Counted from the stretch's first letter, positions 1 through 9,477 are shown. The stretch: 50,293 bases of DNA from Saprospiraceae bacterium (GCA_024103005.1 JAGFJA010000015.1:1-50293); one strand, 5' to 3'. A program made the numbers and translations. Notes: a model not told the origin generated them from the letters alone.

Positions 1-1128
1 TTCATCCGCTCCCAGGACCATTTCTTTAAATTCGTTACCCCGGAATGGGTTCAGATCCTGATTATCCACATCTCTTAACGTTATGGAGTTAGTCGGTCTG
101 TAAACATCTGCTACCCATTCAGAGACGTTACCGGCCATATTATATAATCCAAAGTCATTAGGGAAGTAACTTCTTACATTGGCAGGAACAGATGAACGGT
201 CATTTAAATTACCGGATACACCCATATAATCACCACCTGCAATTTTGAAGTTGGCCATCATCTTACCCATATATTTATTCCTCTTCTGGTATCGCGGAGA
301 ATCACCGTTCCATGGAAGAATTCGACGATCAGTGACGATTTCATCCTTTGCAGACAACATATTGCCTTGTAAAGCAAGTGCCGCATATTCCCATTCTGCT
401 TCAGTAGGCAGACGGTATGCAGGCAATAAAATACCATCCTCATACGTAACCTTTCGTTCTCCTCCGGTAGCGACATCTTTCAGATTTTTCTTCACACTTC
501 CTTCATACTGACCATACAGATATGCCTGAGTGTTAAAGTTGTCGCTATCTTTTTGTTCTGGATTAGGATTCAGAATTCCTTTTTCAATGAGCAACATTTC
601 ATTAACCCTATCAGAGCGCCATTTACAGTATTCATTTGCCTGAATCCAAGAAACGCCAACTACCGGATATTCATCGTAAGATGGGAAACGGAAGTAAGTT
701 TCTACATACGGCTCATTATAGGCCAATTCTTCCCGCCAACACATAGTATCAGGTAAAGTATTACGCCAAACCTGAGGATAATGCTCGCCAAATACTCTTT
801 TTGTCCAGTAAACGTATTCACGATAGTCAATATTTGCCACTTCAGTCTCATCCATATAAAAAGAATTGACTGTTACTCTACGGGGTACACTGTTCCATTC
901 GTATGTCACATCTTCCTGAGTGGCGCCCATGGTGAATGTACCTCCTTCAATCAGCACCAGATTTGGTCCGGTTGCCTGATCTACGGCATCAGATTTGGTA
1001 AAACCACCCCATTTCTGGTCATTATAGACCCAACCGGTGGTACTGGAGCGTTCTTCCTTCTTTTTACACGATCCTAAGGTCAGAAGAGCACAACCTAAAA
1101 AAATAGAAATTTTGAATACTTGATTCAT
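1..1128 (-). CDS. gldJ: GldJ, gliding/T9SS lipoprotein (C-terminal part cut by window edge)
   Basis: Reading the minus strand from an ATG at 1128 gives 376 open codons that run off the left edge. The first 21 residues form a lipoprotein signal ending in LGSC (lipid Cys at residue 21). The mature part has the formylglycine-generating-enzyme (FGE/sulfatase-modifying factor) fold: GGTFTMG near residue 70, SFYMDETEV, YPVVGVSWIQA, YRLPTEAEWEY and NMAGNVSEWV. The long form with ALPDT-like NTLPDT and SDRVNE segments fits GldJ better than its paralog GldK, which has a different spacing. In the family, GldJ is an outer-membrane lipoprotein needed for gliding and for stability of the T9SS; it is not thought to be an active FGE. 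Close linkage to porU and porV, as in Flavobacterium, supports the name. GldK remains the main alternative. Confidence 0.82.
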   Translation of the reverse strand, partial: MNQVFKISIFLGCALLTLGSCKKKEERSSTTGWVYNDQKWGGFTKSDAVDQATGPNLVLIEGGTFTMGATQEDVTYEWNSVPRRVTVNSFYMDETEVANIDYREYVYWTKRVFGEHYPQVWRNTLPDTMCWREELAYNEPYVETYFRFPSYDEYPVVGVSWIQANEYCKWRSDRVNEMLLIEKGILNPNPEQKDSDNFNTQAYLYGQYEGSVKKNLKDVATGGERKVTYEDGILLPAYRLPTEAEWEYAALALQGNMLSAKDEIVTDRRILPWNGDSPRYQKRNKYMGKMMANFKIAGGDYMGVSGNLNDRSSVPANVRSYFPNDFGLYNMAGNVSEWVADVYRPTNSITLRDVDNQDLNPFRGNEFKEMVLGADE

Positions 1129-1236
1129 TTTAAATAATCTGTTTTAGTCAGTGACACAATCAGTTATAGATTTATTATACCTAGAATCCCTATCTGATTG
1201 AAGACACTTAATTCTACTTGTTTAATTTTAGAAGGT

Positions 1237-1266
1237 CAAAGATACAACTAATTAATTTTGTGCAAA
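1237..1266 (-). promoter_or_regulatory. Bacteroidota-type promoter of gldJ
   Basis: On the minus strand TTTG (1266-1263) is followed after 18 bases by TATCTTTG (1244-1237), matching the phylum's -33/-7 pattern TTTG...TAnnTTTG. The predicted transcript would start near 1230 and have a leader of about 100 bases before the gldJ ATG. Confidence 0.55.
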
Positions 1267-1335
1267 ATTTTACCTACATTTTTTTTAACGCATTTATCAC
1301 CATTTTATGATATTATCTTTTGCGAAAATGCATAT

Positions 1336-2337
1336 TTATCTAAATATCTTTGTGCAGTCATGATATTTTCCTCCATCATCCCCGTAAAATATATAACTAA
1401 GGCTGATTTCATGTGCACCACCTGAATTAATCCCCAGTGAACTTATCGTAGCGTCATAACTATATGCAATTTTAAATGGTCCAGTGTTATACCCGATAGT
1501 TGCTATGGCTGCATCCGGATTTTTAAACCCGTGTCTATAGTAAAGTCCAAAATTAAGAGAACGAATCTCCAACAGAGCACCAATATTAATCTGGCCCAAG
1601 GTCGATTGCTTGACAATCAGGATATTAGGAACGATTGCCATATCCGACTTCCTTCCATATTGTTGATGACCAATAGGTATTCTAACTCCACCCATTGCAG
1701 AAAAACGCATTGCAAGACCTTTCTTGGTATTACTTTCAGCTGAATAAAAATTGATGTCAGGGCGATTGGCATGTTTGATGCCTATTCCCACATAGAAGTT
1801 TTCATTACTGATAACTCCACCTGCTCCTATGTCCAGCAATGTCCGGTTTTTAAAGTCAGGAGGAATTTCTGCAGTCGGATATGGTATGCCTCCCGGGCTA
1901 ACAGGTCCGTGAATCGGGTCTATCTGATCCATAAACAGGAATCGGTCATAATCCAGAGACACGCTGATAAAACCTGCCTGAAGGCCCATCCTTACTTTAG
2001 TTTCATTGCGAAAATTCACCTGATATGAATAGGACAATTCTCCATTATAGGTACGATAGATGCCTTGTCCTGCTTCATCAGCCATCAAAGAAATGCCAAA
2101 TCCGCTTCTGAGGGAAGAAATATAATGATCTGCACTAATGGCATAAGTAACATAATTAGACGACAAGGAACTGTATTGATTCCGGTAATTCATGCCAATT
2201 CGACTACCACCGCTATTTCCTGCAAGCGCAGGATTCAATTCCAACGGATGCGCATAAAACTGGGAGAACACCGGATCCTGTGCCATCACCTTAACAGATA
2301 GCAATAAGATACCTATTATATATATAACTCTACTCAT
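1336..2337 (-). CDS. PorP/SprF-family T9SS outer membrane protein
   Basis: 333 aa with a signal peptide ending near MAQ (residue 20). The start of the mature protein, QDPVFSQFYAHPLELNPALAG, is the signature of the PorP/SprF family, followed by alternating beta strands typical of an outer-membrane barrel (RIGMNYRNQY, SYSYQVNF, GAGGVISNENFYVGIGI) and a C-terminus ISLSYIFYG. Family members span the outer membrane and help deliver or anchor T9SS substrates; SprF-type members usually serve a partner carrying a type B sorting domain. The gene lies upstream of gldJ on the same strand (207-base gap with its own gldJ promoter) and is divergent from porU. Many paralogs occur per genome, so no specific symbol is given. 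The family assignment is firm; the partner is unknown. Confidence 0.9.
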   Translation of the reverse strand: MSRVIYIIGILLLSVKVMAQDPVFSQFYAHPLELNPALAGNSGGSRIGMNYRNQYSSLSSNYVTYAISADHYISSLRSGFGISLMADEAGQGIYRTYNGELSYSYQVNFRNETKVRMGLQAGFISVSLDYDRFLFMDQIDPIHGPVSPGGIPYPTAEIPPDFKNRTLLDIGAGGVISNENFYVGIGIKHANRPDINFYSAESNTKKGLAMRFSAMGGVRIPIGHQQYGRKSDMAIVPNILIVKQSTLGQINIGALLEIRSLNFGLYYRHGFKNPDAAIATIGYNTGPFKIAYSYDATISSLGINSGGAHEISLSYIFYGDDGGKYHDCTKIFR

Positions 2338-2356
2338 TTGATCCCGCTTTAAACTC

Positions 2357-2388
2357 CAAATGTAATATAATTTTAGATTGGCTTCAAA
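2357..2388 (-). promoter_or_regulatory. Promoter of the PorP/SprF-like gene
   Basis: Minus strand TTTG (2388-2385), 20-base spacer, TACATTTG (2364-2357): the best match in the window to the Bacteroidota consensus. Predicted start near 2350 leaves a leader of only about 13 bases. Confidence 0.65.
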
Positions 2389-2415
2389 ATAGATGGAAGA
2401 AATATGTTAATGTGC

Positions 2416-2423
2416 TACCTTTG
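2416..2423 (+). promoter_or_regulatory. -7 element upstream of porU
   Basis: TACCTTTG fits TAnnTTTG and lies about 108 bases before the porU ATG. No clear TTTG -33 box is visible at 18-21 bases upstream, so this rests on the -7 box alone. Confidence 0.45.
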
Positions 2424-2531
2424 AGGATAGTTCTAAAATAAATTATCGGACTAAACGTTCTTACCAATAGAATATTTTCACAAACAATTAACGAACTATT
2501 TTAAATACAAATTGAGTTCCAAAAAAAATTT

Positions 2532-5500
2532 ATGCAGCATTCAGCAAACGGGCTTTTAACTTTACACTTTCCTTCCGGGCTTCCATATCTTTTAATTTGT
2601 CTTGCCATCTTCCTGTTTATGCCTGGCATCAACAGTCAGACAATAATCAGGCAGAGCATGGATCTTACCGCATACCATGAAGAGGCTATCAAAGGCTTTG
2701 ACGAAAATAAAGTGCTGATATTCCCACAAAGTGAGGCTCAGTACAGCAACGGAGTAGCTTTGATATCAACTAAAATACCTTTGCCGAAAAACACTGAAGC
2801 AAAAATTATTGACTTCAAACCATATTTCAATTCATCCAAAACTTTGGATATTCCTTATAATTCAGGCATTCGTTCAGTCATCCCATCAATTAAGAATATG
2901 TCTGGTCGTGAGGGCAACATGGCCCAAATAACCTTCCTCCCGGGACAATGGATTTCTATGAATCAATTTCAAATACTGGATTCCATTGCATTTACCCTTT
3001 CAATTTCAGAAAACATCCAGCCAAGAAATAATCCGCCTTCGTTTGCTGCCCATTCAATCCTTCAATCTATACCCACCTATAAAATAAGTACATCTGAAGC
3101 AGGCGTATATAGGATTGACAATCAGCTACTCACAGATCTTGGCATTTCAACTTCCGGCATTGATCCTTCAAAAATCCATTTGTACACCACAGCACCCGGG
3201 CCTCTTCCTGAATTAGTCAGCTCTCCCAGAGTGGATGACCTGGCTGAAACTGCGATACAGATAGTCGGAGGTGATGATGGTATTTGGAATGCCGGAGATT
3301 ATATCCTTTTTTATTCTCCCGGACCACATAGACAATATAAAGAAGAAGACAGCACCTTTACCCGTCAAACCAATATTTATGACGATTACAAGTATTTTTA
3401 TATTCAGATAAATGATCAGCCGGGCAAGAGAATCACCAACTTAACCGGATCAACAGATTTTATCCTCCAATCCGATGAGTATGATTACTATCAGCGATAT
3501 GAAGTAGATAAGGTCAACCTCCTGAAAGAATATGCCAGGATAGGTGCCGGTCAGGTCTGGGTTGATGAACTTATCACGGGAACCAACAGAACAGTGGATC
3601 TTTCAAACGTATTCAAAATAGATAATTTGGTTCCGGACGGCATAGGTTATCTTAAGATGGCGTTTGCCGTAAGGAGTAAGTCAAAGTCAACAATTAATAT
3701 GAAGGCCGACGGACAGAGTTCGCCCATCTCGTTTGGCATTACTTATATTGAAGATTCGGATTCAAAGGTTGCCTCCTATAATTCTTCCAAATTTTCATTC
3801 GTGCAGAAAGGAGGCAGTCTGGGTATTTCCTTTGATTTTCCTCAGGTATCGACAGAGAGTCTGGGATGGATGGATTATGCCGAGGTGAATGTAAGACGGT
3901 ATTTGAGCAAATCATCAGGGCTCCTGCACTTCAGGCTGAACAATCCGGGAGTTTCCGGGAATATTAAATATAATCTCAGCAAGGTGAGTATCAATGATGC
4001 CGTATGGGACATCACAGACTTATTTAATATAAAACAATATTCGTTCAACATCACCGGCGGTAATTTAAGCGTAACTGCTCCTTATCCCGAAAGCAGAGAT
4101 TTTATTTGTTTTAGTTATAATGATCTGAAAACGCCCACAAAAGTTGGTTTAGTCCCATCCCAGGATATTCATGGTATGCCCACACCGGCAATGGTTATCG
4201 TTTATCATAGCAAATTTGCAGATGAAGCAAAACAATATGCTGCATACAGGAGTAAAACATCCGGTATCTCTGTAATTGCATTGGACGTCGAACAAATCAA
4301 AAATGAATTTTCCGGAGGTGCACAAGACCCTACAGGTATCCGGGACATGGCCAGAATGTTTTATTCCCGAGATCCTCAAACATTTAAATATATTCTGATG
4401 TTTGGGGACGGTAGTTATGATTACAGAAATCTATCATTTACCGCTGCTTCCAAAAAAGAAAATGCCAACTATGTACCTGTGTACGAATACCCTCGAAGTG
4501 TATTTGACCCTATCAGAAGTATTCCGTCAGATGATTATTTTGGATTTCTGGATGATAGTGACGGAGAAATCGAGAATGGTCTGATAGATGTTTATGTCGG
4601 GAGATTTCCGATTCAGGATAAGAGTCAGGCACAATCTATAATCAATAAAATCAAAACTTATGAAACAAATAAGGATACATACGGTGACTGGCGCAACAAC
4701 CTCATGCTCATAGCTGACGACTGGGACAACCCCAACAGTGACAACTTTATCGTTCAATCTGAAAGGCTTTACGGAAAGATAAAAGAAGCATACCCGGGTC
4801 TTAACTTTGCTAAGATATTTCTGGATATCTTTAAGCAGGAATCAACCCTGGGAGGGCAAAGTTATCCCACAGCAGTGCAGGAGATGAATGACATATTTAA
4901 TAATGGTGTTCTGATTGCCAACTACATCGGTCATGGTGGTGTGGACGGTCTTGCACAGGAACGGATTATCGATCGTCTGACGCTCAATGGCATGAAAAAT
5001 AAATACCGATTACCCCTCTTTATTACGGGCACATGTTCGTTTGCAACGTATGACGATCCGGATATAACCTCCGTCGGGAAGCTATGTCTCACTAAGCCGG
5101 AAGCGGGAATGATTGGTCTTATGACCACAACCCGATCTGTATATATATCCACCAATGAGGTATTTATAAACAAGCTTTTTACCGTCATTTACAGCAAACC
5201 TGAAGGAAGGTATCTGACAAACGGAGAGATATTGGCTATGTCAAAAAACATTACCTCAGGTGCCGACAGACTTTCTTTTGTGCTTTTCGGAGACCCGTCA
5301 ATGACACTTGCCTTTCCAAAAGAAAACGTTGTCCTGGAAACAGTCAACGGTCAGCCGGTGAGCCAGATTAATCCGGATACCATAAGTTCACTGGAGCTGA
5401 TCACCCTCACCGGATCAGTCAGGAATGGTAATAACGAGGTTATTTCGGACTTCAACGGAACTGTCACAGCTACAGTATTTGACAAGGTATTTAATCTTTA

Positions 5501-6416
5501 TGCAAGGGGCAACGATGGAAATGGCGCCAACTATCCTGTTGCATTTCAGAATAATATCTTGTTCAAAGGAAAAGCAACTGTAACTAATGGAAAATGGAAT
5601 ATTAGCTTTTACACGCCTAAGGACATCAATTATGCCATAGATACCGGGAAGCTGAGTTTTTATGCGGAAAATGGTATCTATGATGCAGCGGGGTACAATA
5701 CAAAGATAAAAATCGGAGGAGAGAGCAAAGATCCTGTAGCAGATAATCAGTCACCCGTCATTAATCTTTATCTTAATGATCTGGATTTTAAGGAGGGGAA
5801 TTCAGTCAACACCACGCCTGTGTTAATAGCCAAATTGAGTGATGACCATGGAATTAATATTTCCAAAAGCAGCATAGGCCATGAAATCGTCACGACATTA
5901 AATCAGGATGTTAAAACAGAAAAAATTATGAATGATTTTTATGTGGCGGACAAAGACGATTACAAAAAGGGTGAAGTCAGGTATCAAATGGATCAGCTGG
6001 ATCCCGGGGAATATACATTGAAATTAAGGGCATGGGATATAGCCAACAATAAGTCGGAAGCAGAGGTGTCATTTATAGTAACCAATAGTGAGCAAAATGC
6101 CATCAGTCATTTACTCAACTATCCTAATCCATTTACCACTGCCACTTCATTCTTATTTGAGTTTGATTCCCAAAGCAATACCATCGATACCGAGGTCTCT
6201 ATATATACCGTTTCAGGCAAGCTGATCAAAACTATCAGAGAGTCATTAAGCCCTAATGGCAAACGATTTCAGACAAGTTCCTGGGATGGAAGGGACCAGT
6301 ATGGAGACCAATTGGCCAAGGGAGTATATATTTATAACGTAAAGGTTTTACAGTCGTTAAGCAATGGAAATAAAGTAGTTACATCTGATTTTCAGAAGCT
6401 TGTTTTGCTCAAATAG
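2532..6416 (+). CDS. porU: PorU, T9SS sortase (C25 gingipain-like peptidase)
   Basis: 1294 aa. A long hydrophobic N-terminal segment (about residues 15-36, ending INSQ) serves as signal peptide. The middle carries a C25 peptidase domain: ILMFGDGSYDYRN, DVYVGRFPI, and the dyad His801 in NYIGHGG and Cys835 in ITGTCSF, 34 residues apart as in gingipains. The last ~105 residues (from LLNYPNPF, about 1190) form a type A T9SS sorting domain ending in KGVYIYNVKV...LLK. In the family, PorU sits on the cell surface, cuts sorting domains from T9SS cargo and attaches the cargo to A-LPS; it keeps its own domain and binds PorV. Both catalytic residues are present, so it should be active. porV follows 95 bases downstream on the same strand, and gldJ lies on the other side, the arrangement seen in Flavobacterium. 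Confidence 0.93.
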   Translation: MQHSANGLLTLHFPSGLPYLLICLAIFLFMPGINSQTIIRQSMDLTAYHEEAIKGFDENKVLIFPQSEAQYSNGVALISTKIPLPKNTEAKIIDFKPYFNSSKTLDIPYNSGIRSVIPSIKNMSGREGNMAQITFLPGQWISMNQFQILDSIAFTLSISENIQPRNNPPSFAAHSILQSIPTYKISTSEAGVYRIDNQLLTDLGISTSGIDPSKIHLYTTAPGPLPELVSSPRVDDLAETAIQIVGGDDGIWNAGDYILFYSPGPHRQYKEEDSTFTRQTNIYDDYKYFYIQINDQPGKRITNLTGSTDFILQSDEYDYYQRYEVDKVNLLKEYARIGAGQVWVDELITGTNRTVDLSNVFKIDNLVPDGIGYLKMAFAVRSKSKSTINMKADGQSSPISFGITYIEDSDSKVASYNSSKFSFVQKGGSLGISFDFPQVSTESLGWMDYAEVNVRRYLSKSSGLLHFRLNNPGVSGNIKYNLSKVSINDAVWDITDLFNIKQYSFNITGGNLSVTAPYPESRDFICFSYNDLKTPTKVGLVPSQDIHGMPTPAMVIVYHSKFADEAKQYAAYRSKTSGISVIALDVEQIKNEFSGGAQDPTGIRDMARMFYSRDPQTFKYILMFGDGSYDYRNLSFTAASKKENANYVPVYEYPRSVFDPIRSIPSDDYFGFLDDSDGEIENGLIDVYVGRFPIQDKSQAQSIINKIKTYETNKDTYGDWRNNLMLIADDWDNPNSDNFIVQSERLYGKIKEAYPGLNFAKIFLDIFKQESTLGGQSYPTAVQEMNDIFNNGVLIANYIGHGGVDGLAQERIIDRLTLNGMKNKYRLPLFITGTCSFATYDDPDITSVGKLCLTKPEAGMIGLMTTTRSVYISTNEVFINKLFTVIYSKPEGRYLTNGEILAMSKNITSGADRLSFVLFGDPSMTLAFPKENVVLETVNGQPVSQINPDTISSLELITLTGSVRNGNNEVISDFNGTVTATVFDKVFNLYARGNDGNGANYPVAFQNNILFKGKATVTNGKWNISFYTPKDINYAIDTGKLSFYAENGIYDAAGYNTKIKIGGESKDPVADNQSPVINLYLNDLDFKEGNSVNTTPVLIAKLSDDHGINISKSSIGHEIVTTLNQDVKTEKIMNDFYVADKDDYKKGEVRYQMDQLDPGEYTLKLRAWDIANNKSEAEVSFIVTNSEQNAISHLLNYPNPFTTATSFLFEFDSQSNTIDTEVSIYTVSGKLIKTIRESLSPNGKRFQTSSWDGRDQYGDQLAKGVYIYNVKVLQSLSNGNKVVTSDFQKLVLLK

Positions 6417-6462
6417 TTACATCAATCAAAATTTGAGATAATAAAATTCAGAAATTTCAGTT

Positions 6463-6470
6463 TATATTTG
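6463..6470 (+). promoter_or_regulatory. -7 element upstream of porV
   Basis: TATATTTG fits TAnnTTTG, 41 bases before the porV ATG. A TTTG at 6432-6435 is too far (27-base spacer) to be a normal -33 box. porV may be both read through from porU and started here. Confidence 0.4.
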
Positions 6471-6511
6471 CGTTCCTTTTTATCAATATATTATATATCA
6501 TACATCCTAAT

Positions 6512-7747
6512 ATGAAAAAATTTATCCGGTTAACAATGCTCCTTTTCACCCTTATTATCTCCCAGTCGATATTTGCGCAATCATCCGGAACATGTGTTGA
6601 AAGCCCTGTTGGTTCGGGTCATTGGATAGAACCTGACGGATCGCCCTGCCGAAATTCTATATCTACGGTTACAGCTTTTCTGAGGATTGTACCCGATGCG
6701 CGTACATCCGGAATGGGTAGTGTAGGCATGGCTACCTCACCTGATGCCAACGCAATGCATTTCAACGCAGCCAAGTTAGCCACCTCATCCAATGATGGCG
6801 GTATGTCACTGAGTTATGTGCCCTGGCTGAAAGGATTGGGTCTCAATGACATCTTCATGGCATATCTTTCAGGTTATTATAAATTCAGCAAGAAAGAAGC
6901 TATTTCCGCGTCTGTACGCTATTTTTCCTTAGGAGATTTCACATTTACTGATACTCAGGGAAATATTATCGGCTATGGTAAACCCAATGAATTTGAAATT
7001 GCCGTGGCATATAGCCGATCACTTGGTGATAAATTATATGGAGCTCTGACCGGAAAGTTTATTTCGTCAAACTTAGCTACAGGACAAATAGTCAATGGGG
7101 TTGATGTGCAGACAGCAAGGACAGGGGCTGCCGATATTTCGGTATTTTACCGAACACCATTGAAGACAAATACAAAAAGTAACCTCGCATTGGGCGTAGC
7201 TGTAACCAACCTGGGTGGACGTATATCCTATACAAAAGCGTCACCTGCACGAGATCTGCTTCCTGCCAATCTCGGAATCGGCCTGGCATGGGACGTGGAT
7301 ATGGATCAATACAACAGGATTACTTTGGGAGTTGATTTTAATAAATTATTGGTTCCAAGTCCTGACCCTGCATTGAATGATGAAAACCAAAATGGTGTTC
7401 CTGATTACAGAGAAAAAGCTCTTTTACCGGCTATACTTGGTTCATTTACGGATGCTGCAGGCGGATTCAAGGAAGAATTGCGTGAATGTCAGTTTGGCAT
7501 CGGTGCAGAATATTGGTACAATGATCAGTTTGCATTGAGAGCAGGATATCAGTACGAAAGTCCGTTAAAAGGCAATCAAAAGTATTTTACGCTGGGGCTT
7601 GGATTAAAATATACCACTTTCGGGCTAAATCTATCCTACCTGGTACCTACAGGAAATACAAGGAGTGCATTAGACAATACGCTAAGATTTACGCTGATGT
7701 TTGACTTCGGTACATTCGAAGTAGATGATGACCCCAATCTGAATTAA
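6512..7747 (+). CDS. porV: PorV (LptO), T9SS outer membrane shuttle protein
   Basis: 411 aa with a signal peptide MKKFIRLTML...IFAQ (about 23 residues). The conserved PorV opening is present: TAFLRIVPDARTSGMGSVG (about residues 53-71), then MHFNAAKLA and SLSYVPWLKGL; the rest is a FadL-like 14-strand barrel ending in FTLMFDFGTFEVDDD. In the family PorV is an outer-membrane barrel that takes folded type A cargo from the SprA translocon to PorU. It lies directly downstream of porU, which matches that partnership. It converges with purC, the two stops being 9 bases apart with no visible terminator between them. Confidence 0.94.
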   Translation: MKKFIRLTMLLFTLIISQSIFAQSSGTCVESPVGSGHWIEPDGSPCRNSISTVTAFLRIVPDARTSGMGSVGMATSPDANAMHFNAAKLATSSNDGGMSLSYVPWLKGLGLNDIFMAYLSGYYKFSKKEAISASVRYFSLGDFTFTDTQGNIIGYGKPNEFEIAVAYSRSLGDKLYGALTGKFISSNLATGQIVNGVDVQTARTGAADISVFYRTPLKTNTKSNLALGVAVTNLGGRISYTKASPARDLLPANLGIGLAWDVDMDQYNRITLGVDFNKLLVPSPDPALNDENQNGVPDYREKALLPAILGSFTDAAGGFKEELRECQFGIGAEYWYNDQFALRAGYQYESPLKGNQKYFTLGLGLKYTTFGLNLSYLVPTGNTRSALDNTLRFTLMFDFGTFEVDDDPNLN

Positions 7748-7756
7748 GGTAGAAAT

Positions 7757-8695
7757 TTATCCGGCGAATATACTGTTCAATTTATTTTCAATTCGCTTAT
7801 CTATTCCGTCGTAAGGATGCCTGACGAAGCTATTGCCGGTAATGGTCTCATAGAGATGAATATACCTATCACTGACGGTCATAACCATTTGATCATCCAT
7901 TACCGGCATGATGTCGCCGGTTCTGCCCTGGAAGTTATTTTCTATGAGCCACTCCCGAACAAATTCTTTGGATAGTTGATTCTGAGGTAAACCCTTTTGT
8001 TGATTTTCATGGTAGGGTTCAAGATAAAAATACCTTGAACTGTCAGGCGTATGGATCTCGTCCATCAGCGTCAGCTCACCTTCCCACAGGCCAAATTCAT
8101 ACTTGGTATCTACAAGGATCAAGCCTCTTTCCCTGGCCATGTTTTGGCCTCTGTCAAAGAGCTCCAAGGCCATTGCCTCCATGCGGGAATAAAGGTCAGA
8201 CTCTACCAGTTTCTGCCTGATAATTTCTTCTCTTGAAATATCCACGTCATGGCCCTCCATTGCTTTTGTGCTCGGTGTAATGATAGGGCTCGGAAAGGCA
8301 TCATTTTCATTCATCCCTTCAGGCATGGAGACACCGCAAAGGAGCCGCTTTCCACTTCGGTATTCCCGCCAGGCATGGCCGGAGAGATAACCCCTAACGA
8401 CCATTTCAATACGAATGGGCTGGCACAATTTGCCAACTGAAATATTAGGATCCGGAATATCATCCAGCCATACAGGCATGATATCTCTAACGGCATTGAG
8501 AAAAAATGCAGCCGTCTGATTAAGAACCTGACCTTTATATGGTATCGTACGTGGTAAAATATGGTCAAAGGCTGAAATCCGGTCAGTCGCCACAGAGACA
8601 AAGACATTATCTCGTGTATAGACGTCTCTTACCTTTCCTTCATACTTCACTACACCTTGAGGCAAATTAAATTCAGTATGCCTGAGTCCTTCCAT
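7757..8695 (-). CDS. purC: SAICAR synthase (phosphoribosylaminoimidazole-succinocarboxamide synthase)
   Basis: 312 aa. The enzyme joins aspartate to CAIR using ATP to give SAICAR in de novo purine synthesis, in the cytoplasm. Diagnostic segments are EGKVRDVY (residues 19-26, nucleotide loop), TDRISAFDHILP (38-49), VVRGYLSGHAW, EGHDVDISREE, ILVDTKYEFG and EIHTPDSSRYF. The length matches the long, yeast ADE1-like form common in Bacteroidota rather than the ~240-aa E. coli form. The ATG lies about 13 bases after the predicted start site of a TATTTTTG box. It is a lone purine gene here; the flanks are porV (convergent) and a 147-aa unknown upstream on the same strand. Confidence 0.96.
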   Translation of the reverse strand: MEGLRHTEFNLPQGVVKYEGKVRDVYTRDNVFVSVATDRISAFDHILPRTIPYKGQVLNQTAAFFLNAVRDIMPVWLDDIPDPNISVGKLCQPIRIEMVVRGYLSGHAWREYRSGKRLLCGVSMPEGMNENDAFPSPIITPSTKAMEGHDVDISREEIIRQKLVESDLYSRMEAMALELFDRGQNMARERGLILVDTKYEFGLWEGELTLMDEIHTPDSSRYFYLEPYHENQQKGLPQNQLSKEFVREWLIENNFQGRTGDIMPVMDDQMVMTVSDRYIHLYETITGNSFVRHPYDGIDKRIENKLNSIFAG

Positions 8696-8713
8696 GAAAT
8701 TATATTATGAATA

Positions 8714-8721
8714 CAAAAATA
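8714..8721 (-). promoter_or_regulatory. -7 element upstream of purC
   Basis: Minus strand TATTTTTG (8721-8714) fits TAnnTTTG and lies 18 bases before the purC ATG. No TTTG at the usual -33 distance is visible. Confidence 0.4.
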
Positions 8722-8745
8722 TTATCAATCCGAAAGGGAACGGAT

Positions 8746-9189
8746 TTAAATATTCCTAATGGTATTTCTGTCAGTCAACACATCTTTGAGCTCTTTTAAC
8801 AGTCGATATTCTGACTTAACAGCTTTTTTGACGGCATCTTTAAAAGAAATAAATGCACCTGAATCAATAGAAGGCATATATTGCTTCACTCTATTCTTCA
8901 TAAAACCTAGATCATCCCTTAGCATTGCTCTGAGTGAAGGGATGTCATGCCAGTCTCCCTCAATAGCAACTGCTCTGATTTTTCCTTCTGTCTCATCTTC
9001 AATAGGGTCTAACTCTATCACATTATTATTGTTATTAGTAAACCGAAGAGGCAAATCGGTCAGAAACTGTTCAGAAATTTCAACCAATTGAGATTGCATT
9101 TCTTCACTTTCTGATTTTACTAAAAAAATTTCCAAACCTTTTTCGGCCATTCTAAATACCACCAAAAAAGCTCTGTCAATTATTGACAT
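8746..9189 (-). CDS. Conserved-looking hypothetical protein, 147 aa
   Basis: 147 aa, ATG at 9189. No signal peptide or membrane segment, so cytoplasmic. The N-terminus (RAFLVVFRMAEKGLEIFLVK) looks like the first strands of a NUDIX-like fold, and the C-terminus (FKDAVKKAVKSEYRLLKELKDVL) is a charged helix, but the GX5EX7REUXEEXGU NUDIX box is absent, so hydrolase activity is not supported. An NNNNN run sits mid-protein. It is 50 bases upstream of purC on the same strand and has its own -7 box, so co-transcription with purC is possible. I do not recognise the family. Confidence 0.7.
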   Translation of the reverse strand: MSIIDRAFLVVFRMAEKGLEIFLVKSESEEMQSQLVEISEQFLTDLPLRFTNNNNNVIELDPIEDETEGKIRAVAIEGDWHDIPSLRAMLRDDLGFMKNRVKQYMPSIDSGAFISFKDAVKKAVKSEYRLLKELKDVLTDRNTIRNI

Positions 9190-9217
9190 ATTATATAGAT
9201 TAAAATAAATGTAAATA

Positions 9218-9225
9218 CAAAATTA
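9218..9225 (-). promoter_or_regulatory. -7 element upstream of the 147-aa gene
   Basis: Minus strand TAATTTTG (9225-9218) fits TAnnTTTG, 28 bases before the ATG at 9189. No -33 box at the usual distance. Confidence 0.4.
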
Positions 9226-9469
9226 ATCATTAATATTTAAAAAGAAAGAGGACACCAAAATTAATTTTATAAGAAGTGGAAAATAAAAAATTTTTCTATC
9301 AAATTTTCCATTTGTCATCATTAAAAACCACGATAGATAAATCTCATAGTTTTGCTGTATTTCAGCACCAAATCAAAGTTTCATACGAATGACGGGTCTA
9401 AAATCGTTAATTTTACGGCTGCATTTGAGAATAGCAGGTCAGAATAACAAATATTAAAAATATATATAT

Positions 9470-9477
9470 TAATTTTG
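9470..9477 (+). promoter_or_regulatory. -7 element upstream of the adhesin gene
   Basis: TAATTTTG fits TAnnTTTG and would give a leader of about 130 bases before the ATG at 9613. A clear -33 TTTG is missing. Confidence 0.4.

Noticed and set aside
1-1128. Active formylglycine-generating enzyme
   Set aside because: The fold is FGE-like, but the lipoprotein signal, family blocks and neighbours indicate GldJ, a structural gliding/T9SS protein.
1345-1352. TATCTTTG on the plus strand
   Set aside because: Fits the -7 pattern but lies inside the 3' end of the PorP/SprF-like gene, pointing antisense with no gene after it.
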